Shown one piece after another: positions 26,981-35,092 of a stretch of DNA of 64,000 nt. The notes under the pieces were generated by a model. The model saw nothing but the letters and a program-made list of their open reading frames with translations. It did no database searches and was not told the DNA's origin. The first letter of the stretch is position 1. Each line of letters begins with the position of its first letter. The DNA comes from DATAXS01 sp036266715 (GTDB lineage Bacteria > Patescibacteriota > Minisyncoccia > UBA6257 > 2-01-FULL-56-20): contig DATAXS010000006.1 in assembly GCA_036266715.1 (NCBI GenBank), positions 11,568 to 75,567 of the forward strand, given 5' to 3'. The position numbers and the translations under genes are program-made.

Positions 26981-29614
26981 ATGATTGACCACAAACACGG
27001 GGGTGTCGCGGGTGCTGTTTTGCGCGGTGCGGTTGTTGCGGTTTTGGTGTTCGCGGCCGGGGTGTTCGTCGCGCGGGCGGATGCCGGAGCTGGTGCTGGC
27101 GTATCGCTTGGAAATAATACCTACAGCGGGCTGGCGGGCTCCACGGTGCAGGTGTCCGGATACGGCTACATGCCGGGCGAGACGGTGAGCATTTCCCTGG
27201 GGAGCGTTTCTGCCGCGGCTGTTGCGACGACAACCGCCAATCCGGATTCAACCTTCGGGCCGGTCGCGGTCATGATTCCCGCGAATGCCACGCAGGGGCC
27301 ACTCGCGGTCATCGCAACCGGTGCATCGAGCACGATAAGCGCAAGTAACACGTTCTATGTCCAGGCGCTTGCACCTGCTATCACAGCAACAAGCACTTCG
27401 AATACACCGGGAAGCGTGATTATGATAAGCGGTTCGGGGTTTGCGGCGAACGAGACCGTGCAGATCTCAATGGCGAGTTCGTCCGCCACGACGACCGCCG
27501 ATGCGTCGGGCGCATTCTCCGCGTTTTCGTTCGCTATTCCCTATGTGACCGCGGGCACGCAGCTGATCACTGCCACGGGCCTTTCTTCCGGCGCGAGCGC
27601 GATTGATTATTTCTATGTGGGTGGATTCTATCCGTCCGTCACGCCCTTAAACTATTTTGCGAACTTGGGCAGCGCGGTCACCTTTGACGGCACGGGTTTT
27701 GCGCCGGGCGAGCCGGTCAGCGTCTTTGAGGATGCGAACCAAAGTTCCAGTTTGCAGTTTAATGCGGATCCTTCCGGAAACTTTTTGAACGAAGGTCCGG
27801 CCACCATCCCGTTCACGTTGACGGCCACATCAACCACGTTCAATTTTATCGGCGCCTCAAGCACTGCAACCACGTCCGTCACCATTGGGGTGGGCGCGCT
27901 CAACCCTTCCGTCGCACCATTCGCTTCCGAGTATTACGTGCTGCCGGGTGAGGTGATCTCGTTCTCCGGCAGCGGCTTTGCGGCGGGGGAGACGGTCTAC
28001 GTATTTTCTTCCGCAACGACGACAGCGACCTCCTCCGCGCTTACGAGCTTTGCCGTGGATGCTTCCGGCACGTTCTCAAACGCCGGCGCGATCACTATTC
28101 CCGCGAGCCTTGCGGGCACGTCTCCCACGTTCACGTTCCGCGGAGGCACGAGCGGCGCAGTTGCGCCCGTTGGCCTTACGATCGGGGCCTATTATCCGGT
28201 CATCACGCCTTCCGCGTCTTTCCTCCAACGGGGGAACTCGTTTACCGTGGGCGCGACCGGGTTTGCACCGAATGAATCGATCAGCGTGAATGCGTATGGC
28301 AATGCCGTCGTGAATGTGACCGCGGATGCGTCCGGCACCGCGAGCGCGGGACCGTTTGACGTGCCGCTTTCCGCCTCAAGCACGATGCTCGTGACGGCCA
28401 CTGGTGCCACGAGTGGCGCCTCCTCATCAGCGTCGCTCACGATCGGCGACGTGGTGCCGCAGCAATTTTCTTCAAGTACGCTCGATGTGGCGTTGAACGT
28501 GGATAATACGGCGGGCGGCACGGCATTGCCCGCGGACTTCGCGGTAACAGTTTCCGGCGCGGACCCGAGTCCTGCATCGTTTTCGGGAAGTGCTTCCGCG
28601 ATTCCGGTCACGGTGGACGGTGACACGGGCTTTGCCGTGACGGCCGCGGCATCGGACGCAACATCTTCCTTGGAATATTACGTACTTTCTTCTGCCGGCA
28701 ATTGCGCGGGCGAGATCGCAAGCGCGCTCACGGACGCCTGCACGTTTACGGAAACATTTGCGATCGCTCCGCCTTCAATCACTATCGCGCCTTCCAGTTT
28801 CTCTGACGGCACGAACGGCACCGCATATTCCGCAACGCTCACTGCGTCAACCACGGTCGCGGGACCGTTCACCTGGACGGTTGCTTCCGGCACCTTGCCC
28901 ACGGGTATTTCGCTCGGCACCTCAACCGCATCCACTACTTCCATTTCCGGGACGCCGACCGTGACCGGTTCATCCGACTTCACGATCATGGTGACGAGCG
29001 GCTCTTCCACCGCCACGCAAGCGTACACGCTGAATATTGATGCCGCGCCGAGCGCGAATAGTGGCGGTGGCGGGGGAGGCGGAGGCGGGGTTGTTGTGAC
29101 CAGCGGCGGTGGTGGTGGTGGCGGCGGAGGAGGCGGCGGTGATTTCTCTTACTACCCGATCATTTCTACGCCTGCAGCAACGACGACGGCAACTGTCGGC
29201 ACGGGAGGAGTGGTTCTCGGCGCAAGCACTACGGAGGCCGAGTTCCTGGGTGGTGAATTGCTCGCGCTTGAACAAAATCTCGTCACTATGCAATTCAAAG
29301 TCGCATCCTGTCCCGCTACTTTTACGACCAACCTTAGCGAAGGAATGTCGGGCGTCGCCGTGAAGGAACTTCAGGAAACATTGAACGACAGCACGCTCAC
29401 GCAGGTCGCGGCCACGGGGCCCGGCTCGCCGGGCAACGAATCGACCTATTTCGGCCCGGCAACGCGCAAAGCCGTGACCCTGTTCCAGAATGTTTTTGCG
29501 GCGCAGATCCTCACGCCGAACGGCCTGACTGCCGGGAATGGTTTTGTGGGTGCTTCCACCCGCGCGCAATTGAACGCACTCTGCAACAGCGGCCAATCGG
29601 TGGCGCTCCAGTAA
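26981..29614 (+). CDS. large secreted repeat protein with Gly-rich linker and peptidoglycan-binding domain
   Basis: 877 residues. After a signal peptide come about six IPT/TIG-like Ig modules, each with the phrase G-x-G-F/Y-x-P/A-G/N-E-x-V/I. A He_PIG-like repeat follows (about 600-690, SGTLPTGISLG, SGTPTVTGSSDF), then a long Gly-rich stretch (about 693-725). The C terminus (about 785-870) is a PG_binding_1-like domain (GMSGVAVKELQETLN, YFGPATRKAVTLFQ). It is probably a wall-bound adhesin or stalk-like protein. The leader is AT-rich, ends AAATAAATAAAATA and lacks a Shine-Dalgarno site. Strong bias for Ala, Ser and Thr codons is shared with other secreted proteins here. Confidence 0.82.
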   Translation: MIDHKHGGVAGAVLRGAVVAVLVFAAGVFVARADAGAGAGVSLGNNTYSGLAGSTVQVSGYGYMPGETVSISLGSVSAAAVATTTANPDSTFGPVAVMIPANATQGPLAVIATGASSTISASNTFYVQALAPAITATSTSNTPGSVIMISGSGFAANETVQISMASSSATTTADASGAFSAFSFAIPYVTAGTQLITATGLSSGASAIDYFYVGGFYPSVTPLNYFANLGSAVTFDGTGFAPGEPVSVFEDANQSSSLQFNADPSGNFLNEGPATIPFTLTATSTTFNFIGASSTATTSVTIGVGALNPSVAPFASEYYVLPGEVISFSGSGFAAGETVYVFSSATTTATSSALTSFAVDASGTFSNAGAITIPASLAGTSPTFTFRGGTSGAVAPVGLTIGAYYPVITPSASFLQRGNSFTVGATGFAPNESISVNAYGNAVVNVTADASGTASAGPFDVPLSASSTMLVTATGATSGASSSASLTIGDVVPQQFSSSTLDVALNVDNTAGGTALPADFAVTVSGADPSPASFSGSASAIPVTVDGDTGFAVTAAASDATSSLEYYVLSSAGNCAGEIASALTDACTFTETFAIAPPSITIAPSSFSDGTNGTAYSATLTASTTVAGPFTWTVASGTLPTGISLGTSTASTTSISGTPTVTGSSDFTIMVTSGSSTATQAYTLNIDAAPSANSGGGGGGGGGVVVTSGGGGGGGGGGGGDFSYYPIISTPAATTTATVGTGGVVLGASTTEAEFLGGELLALEQNLVTMQFKVASCPATFTTNLSEGMSGVAVKELQETLNDSTLTQVAATGPGSPGNESTYFGPATRKAVTLFQNVFAAQILTPNGLTAGNGFVGASTRAQLNALCNSGQSVALQ

Positions 29615-29630
29615 AAATTGAGATAGAAAA

Positions 29631-29657
29631 AGCGGGAACCTCGGAGAGGTTCCCGCT
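29631..29657. terminator. 12-bp perfect hairpin after the secreted repeat protein
   Basis: AGCGGGAACCTC (29631-29642) pairs with GAGGTTCCCGCT (29646-29657), 3-nt loop. A T run follows only on the minus strand. The following 29660-29813 holds no convincing gene; a 63-codon plus-strand ORF there has no start signals. Confidence 0.55.
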
Positions 29658-29813
29658 GTGAACTTCTTAATTGGTATGCTTGCCGCGATTGCCACGACTT
29701 TGCCCTCCTGTCCTGGATTTACACAGTTATGGGTTCAACCCGAAAATATGATAATAAGTTGTATGCTGTTCGTCAAATATTTTGCCCCGCGGGTGGAGGA
29801 CGCGAGGACCTGC

Positions 29814-30023
29814 TTACCGGTCGATCAGGTATTTGCTGGCGACGCTTAATGCAAATGAAGGCAATATAATAAAAACGGTCGCGAAGAGGAGTTTCATAAG
29901 CGTAGTATGTAAATCTGAACTGTTTGCATCCCCTCCGTCAGGCAGTGTCAAAATGAATAAAATTCCTATAATGCCAAAAACGATTGAAGCATAGACAAAT
30001 ATGCGTGTAGCAATTTTTTGCAT
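29814..30023 (-). CDS. small two-helix membrane protein
   Basis: 69 residues with hydrophobic segments at about 7-27 and 42-62. Family not recognised. Support comes from TATACT (30030-30035, as an extended TGA-TATACT box) placed 6 nt before the ATG, the same leaderless arrangement seen at many genes in this window. Confidence 0.5.
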   Translation of the reverse strand: MQKIATRIFVYASIVFGIIGILFILTLPDGGDANSSDLHTTLMKLLFATVFIILPSFALSVASKYLIDR

Positions 30024-30127
30024 AGCTGTAGTATATCAATTATAAAGCCAACCGGCAATTATGGGTTTGAGTCTCATTCTCGTTCGTTGCTCCGGCGGGT
30101 GGGGGGGGAGTGAGAAGATGGCTAAGA

Positions 30128-30167
30128 TAAAGAAGCGGCCCGCAAGGTTTGAACCTTGGACGGGCCG
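30128..30167 (-). terminator. intrinsic terminator of the small histidine-rich gene
   Basis: On the minus strand CGGCCCG (30161-30167) pairs with CGGGCCG (30136-30142); an inner CCAAGGTT...AACCTTG stem extends it, and a T-rich tail follows. It lies 10 nt after the stop at 30178. Confidence 0.65.
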
Positions 30168-30177
30168 TGGACCGAAT

Positions 30178-30444
30178 TTATGTTTTCTCCCGGAAAAGGA
30201 CCTTCGTCAAAGCATCCAGGAGCCGTGCGGAGATCCCGAACCTGCCGTGGATCTTTGCGCCGTTGGCAGATTTCGCCACACGCGCCATCTTTTCTTCGGA
30301 GAGCCCTTCGTGGAGAAGAGCTTTCCGAACGTCCTCATCGGGGAATGGATGTGCGTAATGCGCATGCGGATGACGTTTGCCGTACTGTCGGAGGATCTCA
30401 ACGATGTTCAAAAAGTGATGAGAAGTAACTCCATGATGTGACAT
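30178..30444 (-). CDS. small histidine-rich protein, unknown function
   Basis: 88 residues, His-rich in the first third (MSHHGVTSHH, RHPHAHYAHPF), predicted mostly helical and soluble. No family recognised. Gene signals are strong: AGGAGGT 5 nt before the ATG, TGGACA-N17-TATTTT upstream on the same strand, and a terminator behind the stop. Together with the gene at 18728 and the sigma gene it belongs to a small set with classic Shine-Dalgarno signals. Confidence 0.6.
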   Translation of the reverse strand: MSHHGVTSHHFLNIVEILRQYGKRHPHAHYAHPFPDEDVRKALLHEGLSEEKMARVAKSANGAKIHGRFGISARLLDALTKVLFREKT

Positions 30445-30592
30445 TAATGACCTCCTGGGACATCATGCTGTAAATAAAATAAAACTTCATTTCATTTTTG
30501 TCCAGTTTTGGAGCATTTGCTCCGGCGGTTGGAGGACGTCAGAACTTATTTAACCGTTTGAGAGGCTCACTTTGGTATCATTCATATATATC

Positions 30593-32175
30593 ATGGCCCG
30601 CTTTTCTCGCGCACTATTTTTTGGCATAATAGCGGTTTCCGTCGGCGCGATTTTTGTGCACGCTTCCGCGTATACCTTTAGCCACGATCTAAAATACGGT
30701 GACACGGAAGTCGATGTATCATATCTCCAGGATTTTCTTACGGATCAAGGATATTTCCACCATTCAATCACGGATTATTATGGGCCAATCACGCTCGCCG
30801 CGGTGAAGACATGGCAAACGGCATTCCTTCCACGGGATATTTTGGGCCGATCAGCAGGGCATTCGTAGCGGCAGGGAATGGTATGGTGTCTCTTCCGACA
30901 ACCGATGATTCTCCGTCCTCAGCATCGGGACCAATACTAATGTTCAATGGCGTTCCTCTCGCCGATATCGGCCTTGGGCCCAAGTTTGTGGTGAATGGCG
31001 GCGGCAACGGGCCTTGCGGCGGGAGCTGCGGTGATCAATCGAATAACAGCAACAGCACGCCCCCCGCAATTTCTGTTTCGGTGATTCCTTCCGCTACGAC
31101 GACGCTCTCGGGGGCCACAACCACTTTTACCGCAACGGTTGCGAATACTTCCGATCAAACCGTCACGTGGTCGGCAACGCTTGGCGTGATCGACGCATCG
31201 TCGGGCGCCTATATAGCTCCTACTGCCTTTGCGACGACCACGGACACGGTAACCGCGCGCTCGAACGCGGACAATACGAAAACGGATACTGCAACGGTGA
31301 CGATTAATCCGGTCCCCGTGACCATTTCGATTTCGCCCACGTCGACCTCGGTCATGTCTGATGGATCAATCAGTTTTAATGCGACTGTCACGAATGGTTC
31401 CACGAGCACGGTGAACTGGAGCGCAGCGCTCGGCACCATCAATGCGTCGGGTACATATACTGCGCCTACACTCAGTTCGTCCACATTTTCCGCGACGGAC
31501 ACGGTAACCGCCGTGAGCGTGGCTGATAATACAAAGGTTGCGACCGCAACTGTTTCGATCACGAACGCGTTGACCGATTGGTGGAAACTTGATGAGGGGA
31601 CCGGGACGGTCGCGATCGACAGCATGAATAGTGCCCATAACGGCAACTGGCATGGCACAGAGGCTGGTACGGCCGGGTATTATGGCGCCGCGCGTCCATC
31701 TTCAACGCTCGCATTCTCCGGCATCTTCGATGGTACGAACGACTACATTGACCCAAGTCTGACGGTCGACTATACGACGACATTGTCCTTTACCTGGAGT
31801 ATTTGGATGGACTTGAGCTCGAGCATCCAGCCCGACAACGTTATTCTTGGCGACCGGCTCAATCCGCTTTGGGTCAAGCTCACACCAACTGCGTTTGAAT
31901 ATTACAATGGCGCACTCATCCACAATACTATTCCCACCGGCCAGTGGGCGTACATCGCCGTCGTAAAATCCGGCACGAGCTTCTACTATTATCAAAACGG
32001 GACGCTGGAAGGCTCGGCATCATCGACTGATGTTCCGGGGGATCTCAATTTCTTTATCGGCACCGATCCTAATTCAAATGGAGATGGTTATACATGGGGG
32101 TCTTTGAGCGATGTGAGGATCTATAGCACCGCACTTTCACAGGCACAAGTGCAGGCGATATACAATGGAAACTAA
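30593..32175 (+). pseudogene. frameshifted secreted protein: PG-binding, Ig-like repeats, LamG domain
   Basis: The first frame (from the ATG at 30593) encodes a signal peptide and the start of a PG_binding_1 domain (DLKYGDTEVDVSYLQDFL, YYGPITLAAVKTWQTA) but then stops at 30866. A second frame from 30811 continues the same domain with NGIPSTGYFGPISRAFVA, followed by two Big-type Ig repeats (about 80-230) and a C-terminal concanavalin/LamG domain (WWKLDEGTGT, FDGTNDYID, WAYIAVVKSG). The two halves meet near 30818-30830. Re-inserting one copy of GCAAACG, which lies exactly there, restores TWQTANGIPSTG in frame, so loss of one 7-bp tandem copy explains the break. It could also be a sequencing or assembly error. 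Confidence 0.7.
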
Positions 32176-32284
32176 ACAAAACCGCTAGTGGATGACGTCA
32201 GAACCTGTCTTTCTTTACAGCTTTCTCGATAAACCTGGGATTCCCCGCCGCCGGTCGCAGGTACTGACCAGTTCGAGTTTTTTC

Positions 32285-32313
32285 TTGACAAAGTTATTCT
32301 CGGTAGGTAATGT
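32285..32313 (+). promoter_or_regulatory. promoter of the ECF sigma factor gene
   Basis: TTGACA (32285-32290), 17 bp, TAATGT (about 32308-32313), about 82 nt before the ATG at 32395. The leader contains a GCCCC/GGGGC palindrome right before the Shine-Dalgarno site, which could hide it. Confidence 0.65.
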
Positions 32314-32394
32314 GATGTGAGCATTCAGGATTTCGTAGCACCCACGCAGTCCGTTTTACATTTTTATCTCGCCCCGCGGGGCAAGGAGGTTCAC

Positions 32395-33114
32395 ATGGTA
32401 GCATCGGCTCAAGTAATATCGTCCGACATGATGAATGACCTGCCCGATGCGGAGCTCGTCGCGCTTCTCAAGGCAGGGAACAAGGACGCAATGACCCCTC
32501 TTTTCCGCCGCTATCGACGGCTTCTCCTCGCTATCGCGGGAAGAATTCTTTGGAACTATCCCGAAGGAGAGGCAGAAGAACTTGTCCAGGAAATATTCCT
32601 CGAGTTCTGGATCAAGATCGAGCGTTTCGATCCCACACGCAGCACCACAAAGGCTTGGCTTATGAAGCTCGCGTACAGCCGTAGCTTTGATCGCGCAAAA
32701 TTTCTCAAGTGTCATTTCGGCGGGCGTCAAAAAGTGTTTTCGGAGGACACTCTCCCCGATCCTCTGCGTCCGCACGAAAAAACGCAGCAGGAAGTGGAGG
32801 ACGACGAACTCGCGCGGACAGACCAGGACAAAGAGGAAGTTATCCTGATTGCGTTCGAGCAGTTGAAAGTGGCGGGAGCAAAGAGAGACACCTTGGATCT
32901 GCAGATACGGTGCATGAAAATGGTGTTTTTTGAGAATCTCCCGATCAGGGAAGTCGCGAAGAGGATCAACGAATCCTACGGGCAAACGAGGAATCACTAC
33001 TACCGGGGGTTGAAGTTGCTGCGTTCCACGGTGGAAAAGATCCTTGAAGAGAGGGCGGGAGCTCGACTAAAGAAACGTATTGTAGCATCTATGAACAGTA
33101 ATGGTGCGCAGTGA
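32395..33114 (+). CDS. ECF-type RNA polymerase sigma factor
   Basis: 239 residues from the ATG at 32395, chosen for AAGGAGG five bases upstream; an in-frame GTG at 32317 is rejected. Sigma region 2 is seen in LFRRYRRLLLAIAGRILWNYPEGEAEELVQEIFLEFW..IERFDPTRSTTKAWLMKLAYSRSFD. Region 4 has the helix-turn-helix LPIREVAKRINESYGQTRNHYYRGLKLLR. No anti-sigma gene is adjacent. It ends in a perfect terminator. Target promoters unknown; an 18-bp repeat around the gene (29794, 30530, 32189) is a candidate. Confidence 0.88.
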   Translation: MVASAQVISSDMMNDLPDAELVALLKAGNKDAMTPLFRRYRRLLLAIAGRILWNYPEGEAEELVQEIFLEFWIKIERFDPTRSTTKAWLMKLAYSRSFDRAKFLKCHFGGRQKVFSEDTLPDPLRPHEKTQQEVEDDELARTDQDKEEVILIAFEQLKVAGAKRDTLDLQIRCMKMVFFENLPIREVAKRINESYGQTRNHYYRGLKLLRSTVEKILEERAGARLKKRIVASMNSNGAQ

Positions 33115-33130
33115 AAAATCACAATAACCC

Positions 33131-33163
33131 GGGCGGCGCGAAAATCTCGTGCCGCCCTTTTTT
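33131..33163 (+). terminator. intrinsic terminator after the sigma gene
   Basis: GGGCGGC (33131-33137) pairs with GCCGCCC (33151-33157), followed by TTTTTT. Confidence 0.85.
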
Positions 33164-33184
33164 GGCCAGGGTGTTTATCAAGTG

Positions 33185-33256
33185 CTCCGGCGCCAGGATT
33201 CGAACCTGGAACCTTATCCTTAACAGGGATTTGCTCTACCGTTGAGCTACGCCGGA
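33185..33256 (-). tRNA. tRNA-Asn (GTT)
   Basis: Full cloverleaf on the minus strand: acceptor TCCGGCG/CGCCGGA, D arm GCTC/GAGC, anticodon arm ATCC-CTGTTAA-GGAT with anticodon GTT, T arm CCAGG-TTCGAAT-CCTGG, discriminator G73. Bases after the discriminator read CA, so the CCA tail is not fully encoded. Confidence 0.92.
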
Positions 33257-33317
33257 ATTACCGAAGAACACGAAGACAGTTTACTACAGCGCGGGAAGGA
33301 TTTCAAATTTAAAAAAC

Positions 33318-33998
33318 CTACCCCTGCGTGCCCGGGAGCGCCACGTCCACGCCGCCCGTGGTGCTTGTTGCGGCGGTGAAGAAGACGTTGGACGAGCCGC
33401 CGGTCGTCACAAGGAAGGGCGAGGGGATGGTGGCAGCAATCGGGAAGATGAGCGACTCGCTGTAGGTGGCTCCCGGCGTGCCCATGCACGTGCCCGTGTC
33501 GGGGAAGCTGAAGTTCGGCCCTGCGGGAGAGCTCGGCGACTCCTGCGTTCCCGATTCATCCACGATGAGGCGCATGTTGTCCGGCACGCAGTCGGTGCTC
33601 GCGCTGCCGATCTGTACCGAGATAGTGAGCGTGAGCTCGCCTTCTGCGTAGGACGCGCCCGTGACCGCAAAGGATTCGCCGCCCTCATTCCACATGACGG
33701 GATAAGGCGCGGTGTAGCTTGTGGCGTAGGTGCCCGGTGCGGTTGCGGTCACGGTGGAGGTGGCGCTTGACGAAGACGCCGTGCCCGTGGGCAACGTGAT
33801 GAACGTGGAAGAGGCGCCGCCGAGGGTGGACGTGGGGAGCGAGGCAAACGTGGTGCCGTTATCGCCCTGGACCACGACCGGCGTATAGCCACCCGTGGGG
33901 AAGAAGACCACGAGATACGCCAAGATGCCGAGCGCGAGCGCGGCTGAGGAGAGGATGATGAGCGTTTTTTTGAGCCCTTCGGCCGAAGGTGCTTTCAT
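33318..33998 (-). CDS. membrane-anchored Ser/Thr-rich extracellular protein, unknown
   Basis: 226 residues: an N-terminal helix (about 12-34), a Thr/Ser-rich stalk (about 45-95), then a beta-rich domain with two cysteines (TDCVPDNM, TGTCMG) that could form a disulfide. No family recognised. It starts 14 nt after the nrdB stop on the same strand, yet its content suggests a surface protein, not nucleotide metabolism. Confidence 0.6.
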   Translation of the reverse strand: MKAPSAEGLKKTLIILSSAALALGILAYLVVFFPTGGYTPVVVQGDNGTTFASLPTSTLGGASSTFITLPTGTASSSSATSTVTATAPGTYATSYTAPYPVMWNEGGESFAVTGASYAEGELTLTISVQIGSASTDCVPDNMRLIVDESGTQESPSSPAGPNFSFPDTGTCMGTPGATYSESLIFPIAATIPSPFLVTTGGSSNVFFTAATSTTGGVDVALPGTQG

Positions 33999-34012
33999 AG
34001 AGCGGTAAAAAC

Positions 34013-35050
34013 TTATTCCTCCGTGGCGGACTTTGCGCTTTCCTTGCCGTGCGGCTTTTGCGCGCCGCCCTTGCCCATTGCGTGCGAGTCCACTTCGTAG
34101 CTCGTGTTCTGCGCTTCAAAGAAATTGACGAGCTCAAAGACATCGGTTGCGCCGCTCATCCACTTTGCCGGGTTCTTGGCGCCATAGTGCGCCTTCATGC
34201 CGAGTTCTTCCAGGCGGCGGTCGGCCACGTACTGCACATATTGGTTTACGTAATCGGCGTTCAAGCCGAGGATGCCGCGCGGGAAAAGATCTTTGTTGTA
34301 GGCATTCTCAAGGTCAACGCCTTCAATGATGATATTGCGGATCTCGTCGGCGAAGTCCTTCGTGAGCAGGTCGGGATTTTCTTCCAGAATGTTCTGGATG
34401 AGGTTCATGCCGAACTTGAGGTGGAGCGATTCGTCGCGGATGACCCAGTTGATCATGGAACCGAAGTTGCGGAGCTGGTTCCGCTGGCGGAACGAGAGCA
34501 CCACCATGAAGCCGCTGTAAAACCAGATGCCTTCCATGACGAGATTTGTGGCCACAAGGTTGCGGATGAAATCCTTTTTGCCTTCGGTGGAGGCAATATC
34601 AAGCGTGTCTTCCGTCATGCGCTTCATGTAGCGGTTGATGTAGTTTTCCTTCGCCTTCATGGACGGCGTTTCAAGGTGGAGATTAAACACGTTCGTGCGG
34701 TCCAAGGGGAAGGTTTCCAAAACATATTCAAACGCCACGCAGTGGTTGGCCTCTTCCCACATCTGCTTTGCAAGATAGAGGTGGCACTCGGGGGACTTGA
34801 GGTAGGGATAAATGCCGAGCGCAATGGAGCGGTTCACGATGAGCTCGCCCGGATTAAAGAACGCCATCAGGAACTTTACGGCGTGGCGTTCGTCTTCCGT
34901 CATCTTTTCCCAGTCGTAGAGATCTTCTTTGAGCGCGATCTCGTGCGGGAACCACGTGTTGCGAACCGCCTGCTGGTAGAGGTCATACGCCCACTGATAT
35001 TGAATTGGATGGAGGTTCATGTCCTCCGGGGAGGCTTTTCCTATCAACAT
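34013..35050 (-). CDS. nrdB: ribonucleotide reductase beta subunit (R2), class Ic-like
   Basis: 345 residues of ferritin-like R2. Metal ligands can be read as E69 (FNPGE), E100 and H103 (WEEANH), then a second Glu set with EGIWFYSGF and IRDESLHLKFG. At the position of the radical tyrosine (four residues after H103) there is F107, and the first ligand is Glu, not Asp. Both are hallmarks of class Ic enzymes, which store the oxidising equivalent in a Mn/Fe centre. The C-terminal tail is Lys/Gly/Ala-rich. It follows nrdA by 42 nt. TATAAT (35060-35065) lies 9 nt before the start, so it can also be transcribed alone. Confidence 0.92.
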   Translation of the reverse strand: MLIGKASPEDMNLHPIQYQWAYDLYQQAVRNTWFPHEIALKEDLYDWEKMTEDERHAVKFLMAFFNPGELIVNRSIALGIYPYLKSPECHLYLAKQMWEEANHCVAFEYVLETFPLDRTNVFNLHLETPSMKAKENYINRYMKRMTEDTLDIASTEGKKDFIRNLVATNLVMEGIWFYSGFMVVLSFRQRNQLRNFGSMINWVIRDESLHLKFGMNLIQNILEENPDLLTKDFADEIRNIIIEGVDLENAYNKDLFPRGILGLNADYVNQYVQYVADRRLEELGMKAHYGAKNPAKWMSGATDVFELVNFFEAQNTSYEVDSHAMGKGGAQKPHGKESAKSATEE

Positions 35051-35092
35051 AGTACATCTATTATACGCGACGAAGTGGCAAGGTCAACCGCC

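Noticed and set aside
29658..29849. 63-codon plus-strand ORF
   Set aside because: No promoter, no ribosome site, no family; partly overlaps a better supported minus-strand gene.
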